Assembly: GCA_964496595.1 (NCBI GenBank) | Contig: CAZCAI010000045.1 | Span: 1 to 28,974 of the forward strand | Origin: JAAAOZ01 sp964496595 | GTDB taxonomy: Bacteria; Chloroflexota; Anaerolineae; B4-G1; SLSP01 | Direction: 5' to 3' | Length of the DNA stretch: 28,974 bases | Shown here: one piece after another, positions 5,816 through 13,958 of the stretch | Position numbering within the stretch: the first letter of the stretch is position 1 | How the letters are laid out: every line of letters begins with the position of its first letter | The notes under the pieces: generated by a model | What the model saw: the letters and a program-made list of their open reading frames with translations, nothing else | What the model was told of the DNA's origin: nothing | The model's database searches: none | Position numbers and translations under genes: made by a program

Positions 5816-6578
5816 CGTGCGCTCGCACTTTGCGGTACTTGATCCGCACTTTGCGGTACTTGATCATCTCGTAGTAGCCCATCAGCGCGGAAAGCAACAG
5901 CCCGTGAAAGCCATCGCGCCAGCCCCCCAGCGTGACGAAGCGCCACCAGAAATGACGGAGGAGCTGCGTGTAGGGCGTGGCGGCCTTGGGATGGATGCCC
6001 TTCTCGATCAGGATACCGACGTCGTAATCGGTGTAGCGCCGTTGCTTGGCGATGAACTGGCCGAGGGTGTCGTAATTGTAGTGGATGAGCGAGTGCGTCA
6101 GGTGGCCGGTTGGGCCGTCAAGTTGCGCCTCCTCGTGGACGGCGCGCCGGGGATCGTAGCGCGCGCGGTCGGGGCGGAGCAGGCGCAGTTGGTAATCCGG
6201 GCGCCAGCCGGCCCCGCGCATCCGATGGCCCAGGATGATGTTGTGGCGCGGCGCCCACCAGCCGACCTCCGCGCGGTCGGCGGCGATGATGCGCGTGATC
6301 TCCGCCGCCAGCTCCGGCGTGGCGCGCTCGTCGGCGTCGACAAAGAAGAGCCACTCAGATTTGACGGCGTCCAGCGCGACGTTCCGCTGCTGCGAGTAGT
6401 TCTCGAAGGGATGTTGGATCACGCGGACGCCGGCCTCCTCGGCCAGGGCGACGGTCTCGTCTGTGCTGAAGGAATCGAGCACCAGGATGGCGTCAGCCCA
6501 GCGCAGGCTTTCGATGCAGGGGACGATGTGGCGCGCCTCGTTCAGCGTCAGGATGACGGCGGTGAGCTTTGTCATCAC
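5802..6578 (-). CDS. Family 2 glycosyltransferase, WaaE/KdtX-like
   Basis: This GT-A type glycosyltransferase has 258 residues counted from a GTG at 6578; an ATG follows directly at 6575. The Rossmann-like start is LTAVILTLNEARHI, the nucleotide-sugar region is VLDSFSTDETVALA, QQRNVALD lies at 63-70, and the metal-binding DADE motif is at 81-84. These match the family that includes the lipopolysaccharide-core enzyme WaaE/KdtX, here probably acting on a lipid-linked or surface glycan at the inner membrane; the substrate is unknown. C-terminal hydrophobic segments (about 205-240) may attach it to the membrane. The start lies 4 nt after the preceding glycosyltransferase stop. The C-terminus contains a duplicated IKYRKVR from a 21-bp tandem repeat. 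Confidence 0.9.
   Translation of the reverse strand: MMTKLTAVILTLNEARHIVPCIESLRWADAILVLDSFSTDETVALAEEAGVRVIQHPFENYSQQRNVALDAVKSEWLFFVDADERATPELAAEITRIIAADRAEVGWWAPRHNIILGHRMRGAGWRPDYQLRLLRPDRARYDPRRAVHEEAQLDGPTGHLTHSLIHYNYDTLGQFIAKQRRYTDYDVGILIEKGIHPKAATPYTQLLRHFWWRFVTLGGWRDGFHGLLLSALMGYYEMIKYRKVRIKYRKVRAHDVQG
5824..5865. repeat. Perfect 21-bp tandem duplication at the glycosyltransferase C-terminus
   Basis: Bases 5824-5844 are repeated exactly at 5845-5865. The duplication is in frame and doubles the peptide IKYRKVR, adding basic residues next to the stop codon and just ahead of the overlapping TPR gene start. Confidence 0.95.
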
Positions 6579-6582
6579 GAAC

Positions 6583-7548
6583 TTACTGCCACGCCTGGCG
6601 GATGCGTTGGTGGGCCGTCGTCCAGGCGGATGAATCGAATGGTGCGGGATCGTCGGGGATCAGCCGCTCGCTCGCGCATCGCACAATGGCGGCGACTAAC
6701 GCGCGGAGGAGGGGGCCGCGATGTTTGTGGTAGAGGCGCGCGCGGCTCTCCCAGAGGTGGGCCGTCATCTGCGGGCGCGCCTGGCCCGTGCTCGCCCCGC
6801 CGTGATGCACGACCTCGGCCGCCGGCGCCATCCAGACGCCCCATCCGGCCTTGTGAAAGCGCCACGCCCAATCGATCTCCTCGCAGTACATAAAGAAGCG
6901 CTCGTCCAGCGGGCCGACCTCGCGGATCGCGGCGCCGCGCGCCATCATCGCCGCGCCCAGCGGGTGATCGATGGGGAAGGGGCGGCCGCGCTCATAGGCG
7001 GCGCGGGGATAACGGCCATTCCAGCGCGTCTCGTAGAAGCGCGCGGGCAGCATCCCCAGATCGAAGAGCGGCTGGAGGAGGCCCGGAAAGCGGAAGGCGC
7101 TCGGCTGGTGGGAGCCATCGGCGTTGCGAAGCTGCGGGCCGATCAGACCGGCGTTGGGATGCGCGGCGAAGAACGCTATCAGCGTGGCCGTGGCGCCCGG
7201 CTGGACTTCGGTATCGGGATTGAGGAGCCAGACGTAGTCGGGCATCGCGCCGGCAAGGAGCTTTTCCAACACAAGATTGTTGCCCTTCACGAAGCCCAAG
7301 TTCTCGTCCATCGCGAGGAGATGCGCATCGGGATATTGCTCGCGCACCATCGCGGCGGAGCCGTCCTCCGAGGCATTATCGACCACCCAGATGGTTGCCT
7401 GCACCTCCGTGCGGGCCAAATCCTCGTGCAGCGCATCTAAACAGCGATCCAACAGCGCCCGCACATTCCACGAGACGATGATGACGTCCAACGTCGGGAG
7501 AGCCGGGGCGTTAGATTTTAGAGCGTTCATAGAGTTTATAGAGTTCAA
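6583..7548 (-). CDS. Family 2 glycosyltransferase, rhamnosyltransferase-like
   Basis: The protein has 321 residues from a TTG at 7548, or 315 from an ATG at 7530. Motifs of the WbbL/rhamnosyltransferase-type GT2 family are visible: DVIIVSWN at 21-28, VVDNASEDGS at 55-64, NLGFVKGNN at 83-91, LNPDTE at 109-114 carrying the metal-binding Asp, GPLDERFFMYCEEIDWAWR at roughly 215-235, and a C-terminal VVHHGGAST segment. It probably transfers a deoxyhexose or similar sugar to a surface polysaccharide; donor and acceptor cannot be told. Neither start has a clear ribosome-binding site. It lies 15 or more bases after the FlgD-like lipoprotein gene and 4 bases before the second glycosyltransferase, so the genes are probably co-transcribed. 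Confidence 0.9.
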   Translation of the reverse strand: MNSINSMNALKSNAPALPTLDVIIVSWNVRALLDRCLDALHEDLARTEVQATIWVVDNASEDGSAAMVREQYPDAHLLAMDENLGFVKGNNLVLEKLLAGAMPDYVWLLNPDTEVQPGATATLIAFFAAHPNAGLIGPQLRNADGSHQPSAFRFPGLLQPLFDLGMLPARFYETRWNGRYPRAAYERGRPFPIDHPLGAAMMARGAAIREVGPLDERFFMYCEEIDWAWRFHKAGWGVWMAPAAEVVHHGGASTGQARPQMTAHLWESRARLYHKHRGPLLRALVAAIVRCASERLIPDDPAPFDSSAWTTAHQRIRQAWQ

Positions 7549-7563
7549 AGTTAGCTCAGTGGC

Positions 7564-8877
7564 TCAGGGTTCCCAAATCGTGATGTAGTGTGGATCGACG
7601 CGGTTGTTGACCGCCGCGATCTCCACATCCTCGTGAATCAGGCCCGTCCAGTAGTAGAGCGGATTGCGCACTGGCATGTTGACGATCTGGATGCAGCCGG
7701 TGACCAGCGAGCGCGCGCGGGGCGGCAGATACCAATAGCCGTCGATTTCGACCAGATCGACGCCGGGTTGGCCGATGCCCCAGCGGAAGGGGTAGTTGCG
7801 CAGGCTGGTGTCGAAATCCATCGCCACGCGGAAGACGCCCGACTCCTCCGACCAGCCCAGCGTGTTGAAGTTCTGATCGGTGCGGTAGGTCGTCCCCGGC
7901 CACGGCCCCGTGGTGCGGATGTGCGTGTTGCTGTCGTTCTCCACCGTGAGGGTGTAACAAATCGTATCGCTCAGCACGGTCGTCGTCTCGGAGAACTCTA
8001 CCTCGCCGTTGACGATGTAGGCCATCGGCCGGCCCGCGTTGACGATCTCCAAAGTGTCGCTGGTGATCACCCGTTGGCCCATTTTGTCGCTTGCCTCTGC
8101 GAAGACGGTGTAGGCGCCGTCGGGCGGCGGCTCCTTGCCCATATCGATGCCGCCGTCGTAATCGAAGGTGTGCCAGCCTTGCGCGTTTGGCTCGGTGACC
8201 ATCTCCTGCTCTGCGATGCGATGGTCGGCGCCCTCCTCGTCTTCCAGGTAGACGCTCAGATCCTCAACATCCTTCTCCAGCACCAGATTGATCGTCACGC
8301 GGTCATCGATCCCGTCCTGGTTGGGGGAGAATTTCTTCGGCGAGACGCTGAAGCCGCGAATCGCGGGCAGTTGCGTATCGGCGTCTTGAATCGTCAACGT
8401 GCCGCTGACGACCATCTCTGCCGGTTCTTGCTCCTCTTCCGCCTCTGCCCGGATGCGCCAGGTGTACTCGCCGTCCGGCAGCATCCGCTTGATGATCTTG
8501 AACTCGTAGTCGGGATCCTCGGCGCGCCGGTAGCCCTCCACCACGCCGCCGAAGTAGACGGTGTAAGGATCCTCGTTGCTGCCCAGGCGCGTGGGCGGCC
8601 GGAAGGTGTAGGTGCGACCCTCGGCCTTGTCCTCCAGCGTGATGCTGACCGTGGCGTTGTGATTGAGCATAAAGGCCACCCGCGCCAGATCCGTCACGCC
8701 ATCCGCGTTGGGCGTGATCACCTCCGGCTCGAAGACCACGTCCGTCAGCAGCGGTTTCTCGCCACAGCCGCTCAGCGCCGCGGCCAAAAGGAGGAGGGAC
8801 ACAATCCATAGCCCGACCGTTTTCCGTCTCTGCGTATACATCGTGGGTATCGTTTTTGTCATATTTATCGTATTCAT
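7564..8877 (-). CDS. Lipoprotein with FlgD-like immunoglobulin-type domains
   Basis: The protein is up to 437 residues long. A signal peptide with lipobox ALSGC places the lipidated Cys at residue 38; a start at Met13 (8841) would give a more usual signal length. Two motifs of the FlgD/CHU_C-type beta-sandwich class are visible, VFEPEVITPNADGVTD (near 48-63) and FSVSPKKFSPNQDGIDD (near 176-192), each followed by a strand-rich segment. The C-terminal 130 residues have no family I recognise and contain many aromatic residues. It probably sits outside the membrane, anchored by lipid. Gene order (lipoprotein, two glycosyltransferases, TPR lipoprotein) suggests surface assembly. No good ribosome-binding site precedes any of the three candidate starts (8877, 8862, 8841). 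Confidence 0.82.
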   Translation of the reverse strand: MNTINMTKTIPTMYTQRRKTVGLWIVSLLLLAAALSGCGEKPLLTDVVFEPEVITPNADGVTDLARVAFMLNHNATVSITLEDKAEGRTYTFRPPTRLGSNEDPYTVYFGGVVEGYRRAEDPDYEFKIIKRMLPDGEYTWRIRAEAEEEQEPAEMVVSGTLTIQDADTQLPAIRGFSVSPKKFSPNQDGIDDRVTINLVLEKDVEDLSVYLEDEEGADHRIAEQEMVTEPNAQGWHTFDYDGGIDMGKEPPPDGAYTVFAEASDKMGQRVITSDTLEIVNAGRPMAYIVNGEVEFSETTTVLSDTICYTLTVENDSNTHIRTTGPWPGTTYRTDQNFNTLGWSEESGVFRVAMDFDTSLRNYPFRWGIGQPGVDLVEIDGYWYLPPRARSLVTGCIQIVNMPVRNPLYYWTGLIHEDVEIAAVNNRVDPHYITIWEP

Positions 8878-8919
8878 AGAAAAGAGTCTACCAAGAAATA
8901 GGTAAATGGCAACCGCATA

Positions 8920-9912
8920 TCAGCTCGGCGGTTCCGACGGCTCAAAGCCATAGCCCTGGACGTGGCTGACGGGATGGATCACGATGAAGGCGTGGGGATC
9001 GATGGCGCGGACAATTTCTCGCATCCGGGCGATTTGCACCTGGGTCAGCGCGCAGAGCAGGACATCGCGAGCTTGGCCCGTGTACATCCCGACGCCGTGC
9101 AGCGCGGTGACGCCCCGCTTGATCTCCTGCATCAACTCCTGGGCGATTTGCTCGCGCTTGCTGGTGATGATGATCGCCAATTGCTCCGGCGCTTTCCGCT
9201 CGCCGCGCAGCAAGCCGGTGATGCCATATTCCCGTCCCTCGCGCGTTGCTTTTCGCATCCGGTAGGTGATGAGGAGGGTGGCAATTGTCAACCCGACGTA
9301 GATTGTCATAACGATACCCATCACCCACCCGCCGGGGATGATCGGTTCGATGGCCGCGTGGGTCAGAATATCGGAGAAGCTCCGGGCCGGTTGCGGATGG
9401 TAAGCTACTTTGAGCCACCAACTGATGAGCAATAGGCTGATCAGCCAGAAGTAATTGCGTCGGTAGCGATTACTCAGCGCTTCTACTTTGGAGACGGAGA
9501 ATCTCGGATGCGCCAGGGTGTTGGCGAGCGCGTCGCCCCAGTCCTGCGCCGGGCGGTAAGGAGAGACGAGCATCGCGGCCAGGAAGTCGGTCTCCAGCAG
9601 CCGCACGCGACGGTGCCAGAGAGCGTAGTAGCGGTAACGTCGCGCTTCAATGCTGAGGAAGACGAGGATCAATATCAGCATCAGGAGCAAAACGAAGTGT
9701 GGATTGTCGGCCTCGCTGAAGGTAAAGGTCAGGGCGGCGCCGGCGGTGACCACGGCCCAATTGGTTGTGGTATCCAGCCGACTGCGCCAGACGTTGGTGC
9801 GGCTGATTTCGGCGCGGTAGAGATGCACCAGCGCCATCGTGAAGTTGTTCGAGCTGAGCTGGTGACCTTCGTAGGTCCAGGTGTTGTTGTCCGTGGGGCT
9901 TGAATTTATCAT
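8920..9912 (-). CDS. DUF2270 membrane protein with C-terminal DUF2179-like domain
   Basis: This 330-residue membrane protein begins with a DUF2270 region: LYRAEISRTNVWRSRLDTTTNWAVV at 31-55, then transmembrane helices at about 52-67 and 72-89. Two more helices lie near 154-167 and 193-217. The C-terminal part (about 243-325), with IIITSKREQIAQELMQEIKRGVTALHGVGMYTG and IDPHAFIVIHPVSHVQGYGF, resembles the soluble DUF2179 domain found at the end of YitT-type membrane proteins. That fusion suggests a ligand-sensing or oligomerising cytoplasmic module. The function of DUF2270 is unknown. Its ATG overlaps the upstream gene's stop as ATGA, so translation is coupled to the gyrase-like propeller. Confidence 0.85.
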   Translation of the reverse strand: MINSSPTDNNTWTYEGHQLSSNNFTMALVHLYRAEISRTNVWRSRLDTTTNWAVVTAGAALTFTFSEADNPHFVLLLMLILILVFLSIEARRYRYYALWHRRVRLLETDFLAAMLVSPYRPAQDWGDALANTLAHPRFSVSKVEALSNRYRRNYFWLISLLLISWWLKVAYHPQPARSFSDILTHAAIEPIIPGGWVMGIVMTIYVGLTIATLLITYRMRKATREGREYGITGLLRGERKAPEQLAIIITSKREQIAQELMQEIKRGVTALHGVGMYTGQARDVLLCALTQVQIARMREIVRAIDPHAFIVIHPVSHVQGYGFEPSEPPS

Positions 9913-10958
9913 ACGGCGGCTTTCTCTGCCGGGATGTGCGCCGCTGTGCAGGCCACGGCCTCATCGCCGCGCAGGCCCAGGCAGGCAACGCCCTGGACGG
10001 GATTGGTCTTGGGGGGCACCTCCGAGGCGCTGAAGCGGATGATCTTGCCGAAGCGCGAGATCACGAAGAGGTCGTCGGTTTTCTCGACGACGGCGGCGTC
10101 GGCAAGCTGGGCGGTCTTCATCGCGATTTTGCCCCCGCCGCCGGGATTCTTGTTCGGGCGGAAGCCGGACATCAATCGAATCATCCCTTGCCCCTCGGCG
10201 TTGACGAGGAAGACGCCGCTCGTCTCGTCCACCGCCGTGATCGCGACCGCGACATCATCGCGCTGGAGGCGGATGCCCAGGCCGCCATGCTGATCGATGC
10301 GCTTGAGGGGTAAGCGGATGCCTTGGGCCTCCCGGCTGACGATGAAGAGATCCTGGCCCTCGTCGGCCCAGCAGGCAGCGACCAGCGGGCCGTGCGCGGC
10401 GGCGTCGTGATATGAGACGCCCGGCGCCATCGTCTTGCCGACGAAGCTGGCCCGCACCCGGCTCACCCAGCCGCGCCGGCCCAACATCGCGATATGATCG
10501 CCGCCGCCGGTGGAGAGCAGCGCGATGACGCGCTCGTCGCCGGGCAGCGGCAGGTAGTCGCCTAAGGGGACGCCGCGCGCATGCACGGGCGATTCGGGCA
10601 GCTTGTTCACGCGCATCCGGTAGATGCGCCCGCCGTCCGTGATTGCGATGAGGGTGGCCTCGACGTCGGCCAGCGTCAGCAGGGCGGGCGGATCATCCTC
10701 GTCGGTCTCCAAATCGAAGACGCCCATCCCGCCGCGTCCCTGCCGCGTGTAGCGATGGCGGGGCGTGCGCTTGGCCCGGCCGCTGCGGCTCACCGTGATG
10801 AGATTTACCGTGGTCGGCGGCTCCGACGCGATGGGTTCCGGCTCTGGGATGCGTCTCTCAGTCGTGTCTCCTTCAAGGCGCGCGACTTTTGCCTCCAGGG
10901 ATGCGATATAGGCGCGAATTTCTGGATCTACGTTGGTCAAATCGGGTCGTTCTGTCAT
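9909..10958 (-). CDS. Free-standing DNA gyrase A C-terminal beta-propeller protein
   Basis: The protein has 349 residues. Residues 10-30 form a short coiled coil (DPEIRAYIASLEAKVARLEG), followed by a Pro/Glu linker and a GyrA/ParC C-terminal propeller (about 52-345). Blade motifs include LIAITDGGRIYRMRVNKLPE, IAMLGRRGWVSRVRASF, LFIVSREAQGIRLPLKRI, VFLVNAEGQGMIRLM and LFVISRFGKIIRFSASEVPP. RQGRGGMGV at 72-80 resembles the GyrA box (usually QRRGGKG) that lets gyrase wrap DNA. There is no breakage-reunion domain or active-site Tyr region, so it cannot cut DNA by itself. It may wrap DNA or bind a partner. The ATG at 10958 has AAGGAG upstream. It shares a 4-base overlap with the DUF2270 gene. Confidence 0.88.
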   Translation of the reverse strand: MTERPDLTNVDPEIRAYIASLEAKVARLEGDTTERRIPEPEPIASEPPTTVNLITVSRSGRAKRTPRHRYTRQGRGGMGVFDLETDEDDPPALLTLADVEATLIAITDGGRIYRMRVNKLPESPVHARGVPLGDYLPLPGDERVIALLSTGGGDHIAMLGRRGWVSRVRASFVGKTMAPGVSYHDAAAHGPLVAACWADEGQDLFIVSREAQGIRLPLKRIDQHGGLGIRLQRDDVAVAITAVDETSGVFLVNAEGQGMIRLMSGFRPNKNPGGGGKIAMKTAQLADAAVVEKTDDLFVISRFGKIIRFSASEVPPKTNPVQGVACLGLRGDEAVACTAAHIPAEKAAV

Positions 10959-11242
10959 AGTTTTTTCTCCTTGATGTTGGTAGCCAGGCACGAAGTGTCA
11001 TGGAGTGCCGTCTCATCGTCGTCAGCATCAACGCCACTCCGCTTAAGCCTATGGGTCTTTTGGATTTTGCCGGGCAACCTCCTCAGTAGTCCTAACAGCG
11101 GCCAAGAATTGCGTGTTTGTGGGGATTACAGACCTTTTTTGCGTCGTTCCTGGGTTGCAGGTGGGGATGGCACGATTGCACCCGGCGAATTCCTGAAGAG
11201 CCAAGCCTATAAGGCTCCGCTTCGAGGCTGACTACAAACAGA
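10959..11242. other. Spacer between GH31 and gyrase-propeller genes, mainly R2
   Basis: The 284-base gap holds R2 with its flanking AAGCCTAT repeats. A small hairpin AGCC-TATAA-GGCT (11206-11218) overlaps the right flank. No other gene is visible. Confidence 0.6.
11053..11202. mobile_element. R2: 150-bp MITE-like element with 8-bp target duplication
   Basis: It is flanked by the perfect direct repeat AAGCCTAT at 11045-11052 and 11203-11210. The ends at 11053-11074 and 11181-11202 are inverted repeats matching at 17 of 22 positions by eye. Length and boundaries are identical to R1. It lies between the GH31 and gyrase-propeller genes in the same orientation as R1. Confidence 0.85.
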
Positions 11243-13822
11243 CTACAATACAATATGTAATATCTCAAACGGCGGTACCGCCGTCAGCGCCGTGCGCCGG
11301 ATGGGATCGGAGATGAGCACAGGGTAATCTTTGCCATCGACGGTGATGGCGCGCGGCATCCGTTGGAGGCCGTGCAGCGTCAGCTCGATGTGCTCGTAGG
11401 GCGGCTGATACGCGCTTTCTTTTTCCCACCTGATCTCCAAGTGATCCGCGTGCGACTCGGCGTCGGGCGGGGCGGGGCGGCGCTCCATCACAAAGCGGCT
11501 GACGCGATAGTCGCCGCGCTGGTAGGCCTTCCCGGCGCCGCTGTCTTCATAGAGCGGCGTGACGCGCCGGCCTATCTCCGTGAGCGGGTAGATGTTCAGG
11601 CGCAGGAATTTATCCTTGCGCTGCTCCACGCTGGGGCCGATCTCGCTCAGGGGGAGCACGGCGCCCTCGCGCACGAAGAGGGGCAGCGTCTCCAACGGCG
11701 CGAACTGCTCGAAAGGCTCGTCGCTTAGGTGGACGCGGTTCAGCCAATAATCGTACCACGCGCCTTCCGGCAGGCGGATTTCGCGCGCGTTCGCGCCCGG
11801 CGCGGTGATCGGCGCGACGAGCAGGGCATCGCCGCAGAGGAAGGCATCGTCGATGCCCCAGAGCGCGGCGTTCTCTTGTGTCTCCCACCAGAGAGGCCGC
11901 ACCATCGGCCAACCACGGGTACACATCTGCCAGATCGCGGTGTAGAGGTAGGGCAACAACTCGTAGCGCAGTTGGATGAAGCGCCGGTTGATGCTGAGGT
12001 ACGGCTCGCCATACGACCACGGTTCCTGATCCGCCGAGCCTAAGATGGTGTGAGCGCGGAAGAGGGGCATAAAGGCGGCCATCTGCACCCAGCGCGTGAA
12101 CAACTCGCCGTCCACCTCGCCCGCGAATCCGCCCAGATCCGGCCCGCTGAAGCCCACGCCGGAGAGGCCCAGCCCCAGCATCATCGGGATGGTCAGGCGC
12201 AGCGACTCCCACGTGCTCTGATTGTCGCCCGTCCACGAGATGGCGTGGCGCTGGACGCCGGCCCATCCGCTGCGGGTGATGACGACATTGCGCTGCTCCG
12301 GGCGCAGCTTCTCCAGGCCCTCGTAGCTCGCGCGCGCCATCAGCATCCCGTAGAGATTGTGTGCCTCGCGATGATCGCTGCCCCGCCCCTCCATCGCGTG
12401 CTGCACGGGATCGGGCAGCGTGGTCGGCCCCTCGGCGCTGAAGATTGCCGGCTCGTTCATATCGTTCCAGAAACCTAAGATGCCCGCATCCAGCAGCGGC
12501 CGGTACTGCGCGCCCCACCACGCGCGCGTGCGAGGCGCGGTGAAATCGGGGAAGGCGCACAGCCCCGGCCAGACCGGCGCGTGCAGCACTTCGCCATCCG
12601 GCAGCGTGCAGAAATGCTCGCCCGCCAGCCCGCTGCGATAAACCGGGTATTCCCGGTTCTTCTGGAGGCCGGGATCGATGATCGAGACGAGTTTGATGCC
12701 CTGCGCGCGTAGCTCCGCCGTCAAGGCCGGCAGGTCGGGGAAACGCTCGTGATCCCACGTGAAGTTGCGGAAGTCGTCCATATAGTTGATGTCCAGGTGA
12801 ATGGCGTCGCAGGGCACATCGTGGGCGCGGAAATCGCGCGCCAACTTGCGCACGCGCTCGGCCGGCGTATAGCTCCAGCGCGATTGATGATAGCCCAGCG
12901 CCCACAGCGGCGGTAACGGATGGCGGCCGGTCAGTTCGGTGTAGCGCTCCAGCAGGCGCGGCGCCGGCCCGACGATGATGTAGTAGCGCAGTTCTCCGCC
13001 GGCGAAGTGGTGTTGGGCGAGGTTGCGCTCGCTTTCGCCCAGGTCGAAGGCGGCGTAGTGGGGATTTTCGTAGAAGACCAGATAGCTGCCCGCGTCGTTC
13101 AGTCCCACGTAGGTGGGGATATTGAGATAAATCGGATCGTTGTCGTTCGCGTAGCCTGCCGGATCGGTGTTCCACAAAATGTGGGTGCGTCCCCGCCGCT
13201 GGAATGGCGTGGTGCGCTCGCCCAGCCCGAAGATGGCCTCCTCCTCGGTCAAGGCGGTGGCGTGGCGGAGCGCGCCTTCGGCGCGCCAGCCGACGTCCAC
13301 GTCGGCGCGCAGCAGGTTGCCGATCGCATCGGCGATGAAGGCGTGGGCCGTCTCCCGCGCCAGGCCGAAGGTCATCGCCGGGGTGCGGAGGTAGAGCGCG
13401 TCCTCCGTCTCGACGGGGACGACCGCCGGGGTGTGCCACGCCGAGAGCGGTTTGGCGATGGCGTAGTCGACGGGCGGCGGCGCGGTGCGCTCGTGGGGGA
13501 GGTAGCGCACGCGCAGCACGTCGGCGGCGAAGTAGGTCGCCTCGATGGCGGCGTGCTCGGCGGTGAAGGTCGCGCCGTGCTCCGTGGTCGTGATCTCGCG
13601 GACGCGGCCCGGCGTCTGCCACGTCGCCGGCCAGGCTGGGCCGGGAGACGCTAATCGGCGGCAGAATGCGCGCCACAGGTCGGCGCCCTGGCGCGGCTGC
13701 TCTGAATCCTCCCATTTGGCCTCGAGCCACGCCTTGCGGTAGCGATAGAGCGCCGTGGGCAGGATGTTCTTCACGCCGATATATTGGATGCCGTCCAGGA
13801 TATTTTCGATCATTGTTGGCAT
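11243..13822 (-). CDS. Glycoside hydrolase family 31 alpha-glucosidase
   Basis: This 859-residue retaining alpha-glycosidase has the expected order: an N-terminal beta-sandwich (about 60-300, with FGLGERTTPFQRRG), a catalytic TIM barrel starting near PPLWALGYHQSRWSY, and C-terminal beta domains. The nucleophile Asp lies in GFWNDMNEPAIF (near residue 452), and the acid/base Asp in SWTGDNQSTWESL (near 533). HLDINYMDDFRNFTWD provides the conserved subsite Asp residues. There is no signal peptide, so it is probably cytoplasmic and releases glucose from malto- or isomalto-oligosaccharides; the exact linkage preference cannot be read. AAAGGAGT precedes the ATG by about eight bases. Repeat E2 lies just upstream and R2 just downstream. 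Confidence 0.95.
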   Translation of the reverse strand: MPTMIENILDGIQYIGVKNILPTALYRYRKAWLEAKWEDSEQPRQGADLWRAFCRRLASPGPAWPATWQTPGRVREITTTEHGATFTAEHAAIEATYFAADVLRVRYLPHERTAPPPVDYAIAKPLSAWHTPAVVPVETEDALYLRTPAMTFGLARETAHAFIADAIGNLLRADVDVGWRAEGALRHATALTEEEAIFGLGERTTPFQRRGRTHILWNTDPAGYANDNDPIYLNIPTYVGLNDAGSYLVFYENPHYAAFDLGESERNLAQHHFAGGELRYYIIVGPAPRLLERYTELTGRHPLPPLWALGYHQSRWSYTPAERVRKLARDFRAHDVPCDAIHLDINYMDDFRNFTWDHERFPDLPALTAELRAQGIKLVSIIDPGLQKNREYPVYRSGLAGEHFCTLPDGEVLHAPVWPGLCAFPDFTAPRTRAWWGAQYRPLLDAGILGFWNDMNEPAIFSAEGPTTLPDPVQHAMEGRGSDHREAHNLYGMLMARASYEGLEKLRPEQRNVVITRSGWAGVQRHAISWTGDNQSTWESLRLTIPMMLGLGLSGVGFSGPDLGGFAGEVDGELFTRWVQMAAFMPLFRAHTILGSADQEPWSYGEPYLSINRRFIQLRYELLPYLYTAIWQMCTRGWPMVRPLWWETQENAALWGIDDAFLCGDALLVAPITAPGANAREIRLPEGAWYDYWLNRVHLSDEPFEQFAPLETLPLFVREGAVLPLSEIGPSVEQRKDKFLRLNIYPLTEIGRRVTPLYEDSGAGKAYQRGDYRVSRFVMERRPAPPDAESHADHLEIRWEKESAYQPPYEHIELTLHGLQRMPRAITVDGKDYPVLISDPIRRTALTAVPPFEILHIVL

Positions 13823-13852
13823 AAAGTTTGACTCCTTTCTGTGTTAACCTTG

Positions 13853-13953
13853 AACCTTGCGAAGGTTACGGATGGCTCCTGGGATATAACGTCATCTTGG
13901 ATAGGCCAAAAGGCTTGTGGGCCGATGATGCTTCCAGAACCTTCGCAAGGGTT
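13853..13953. repeat. E2: ~100-bp repeat bounded by inverted AACCTTGCGAAGGTT
   Basis: The left end 13853-13867 is AACCTTGCGAAGGTT, and the right end 13938-13953 is AACCTTCGCAAGGGTT. The interior matches E3 over most of its length (shared ACGGATGGCTC, GATATAA, GTCATCTTGGA and GATGCTTC). It lies 31 bases upstream of the GH31 start codon. Confidence 0.8.
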
Positions 13954-13958
13954 GCGTT

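Noticed and set aside
11206..11218. Hairpin AGCC-TATAA-GGCT as a GH31 terminator
   Set aside because: The stem is only 4 bp and there is no T-run. It overlaps the R2 flanking duplication and gives no real support for termination.
11610..13730. 706-residue minus-strand frame inside the GH31 gene
   Set aside because: It is a high-GC shadow frame rich in Arg and Ala. The GH31 frame carries all catalytic motifs.
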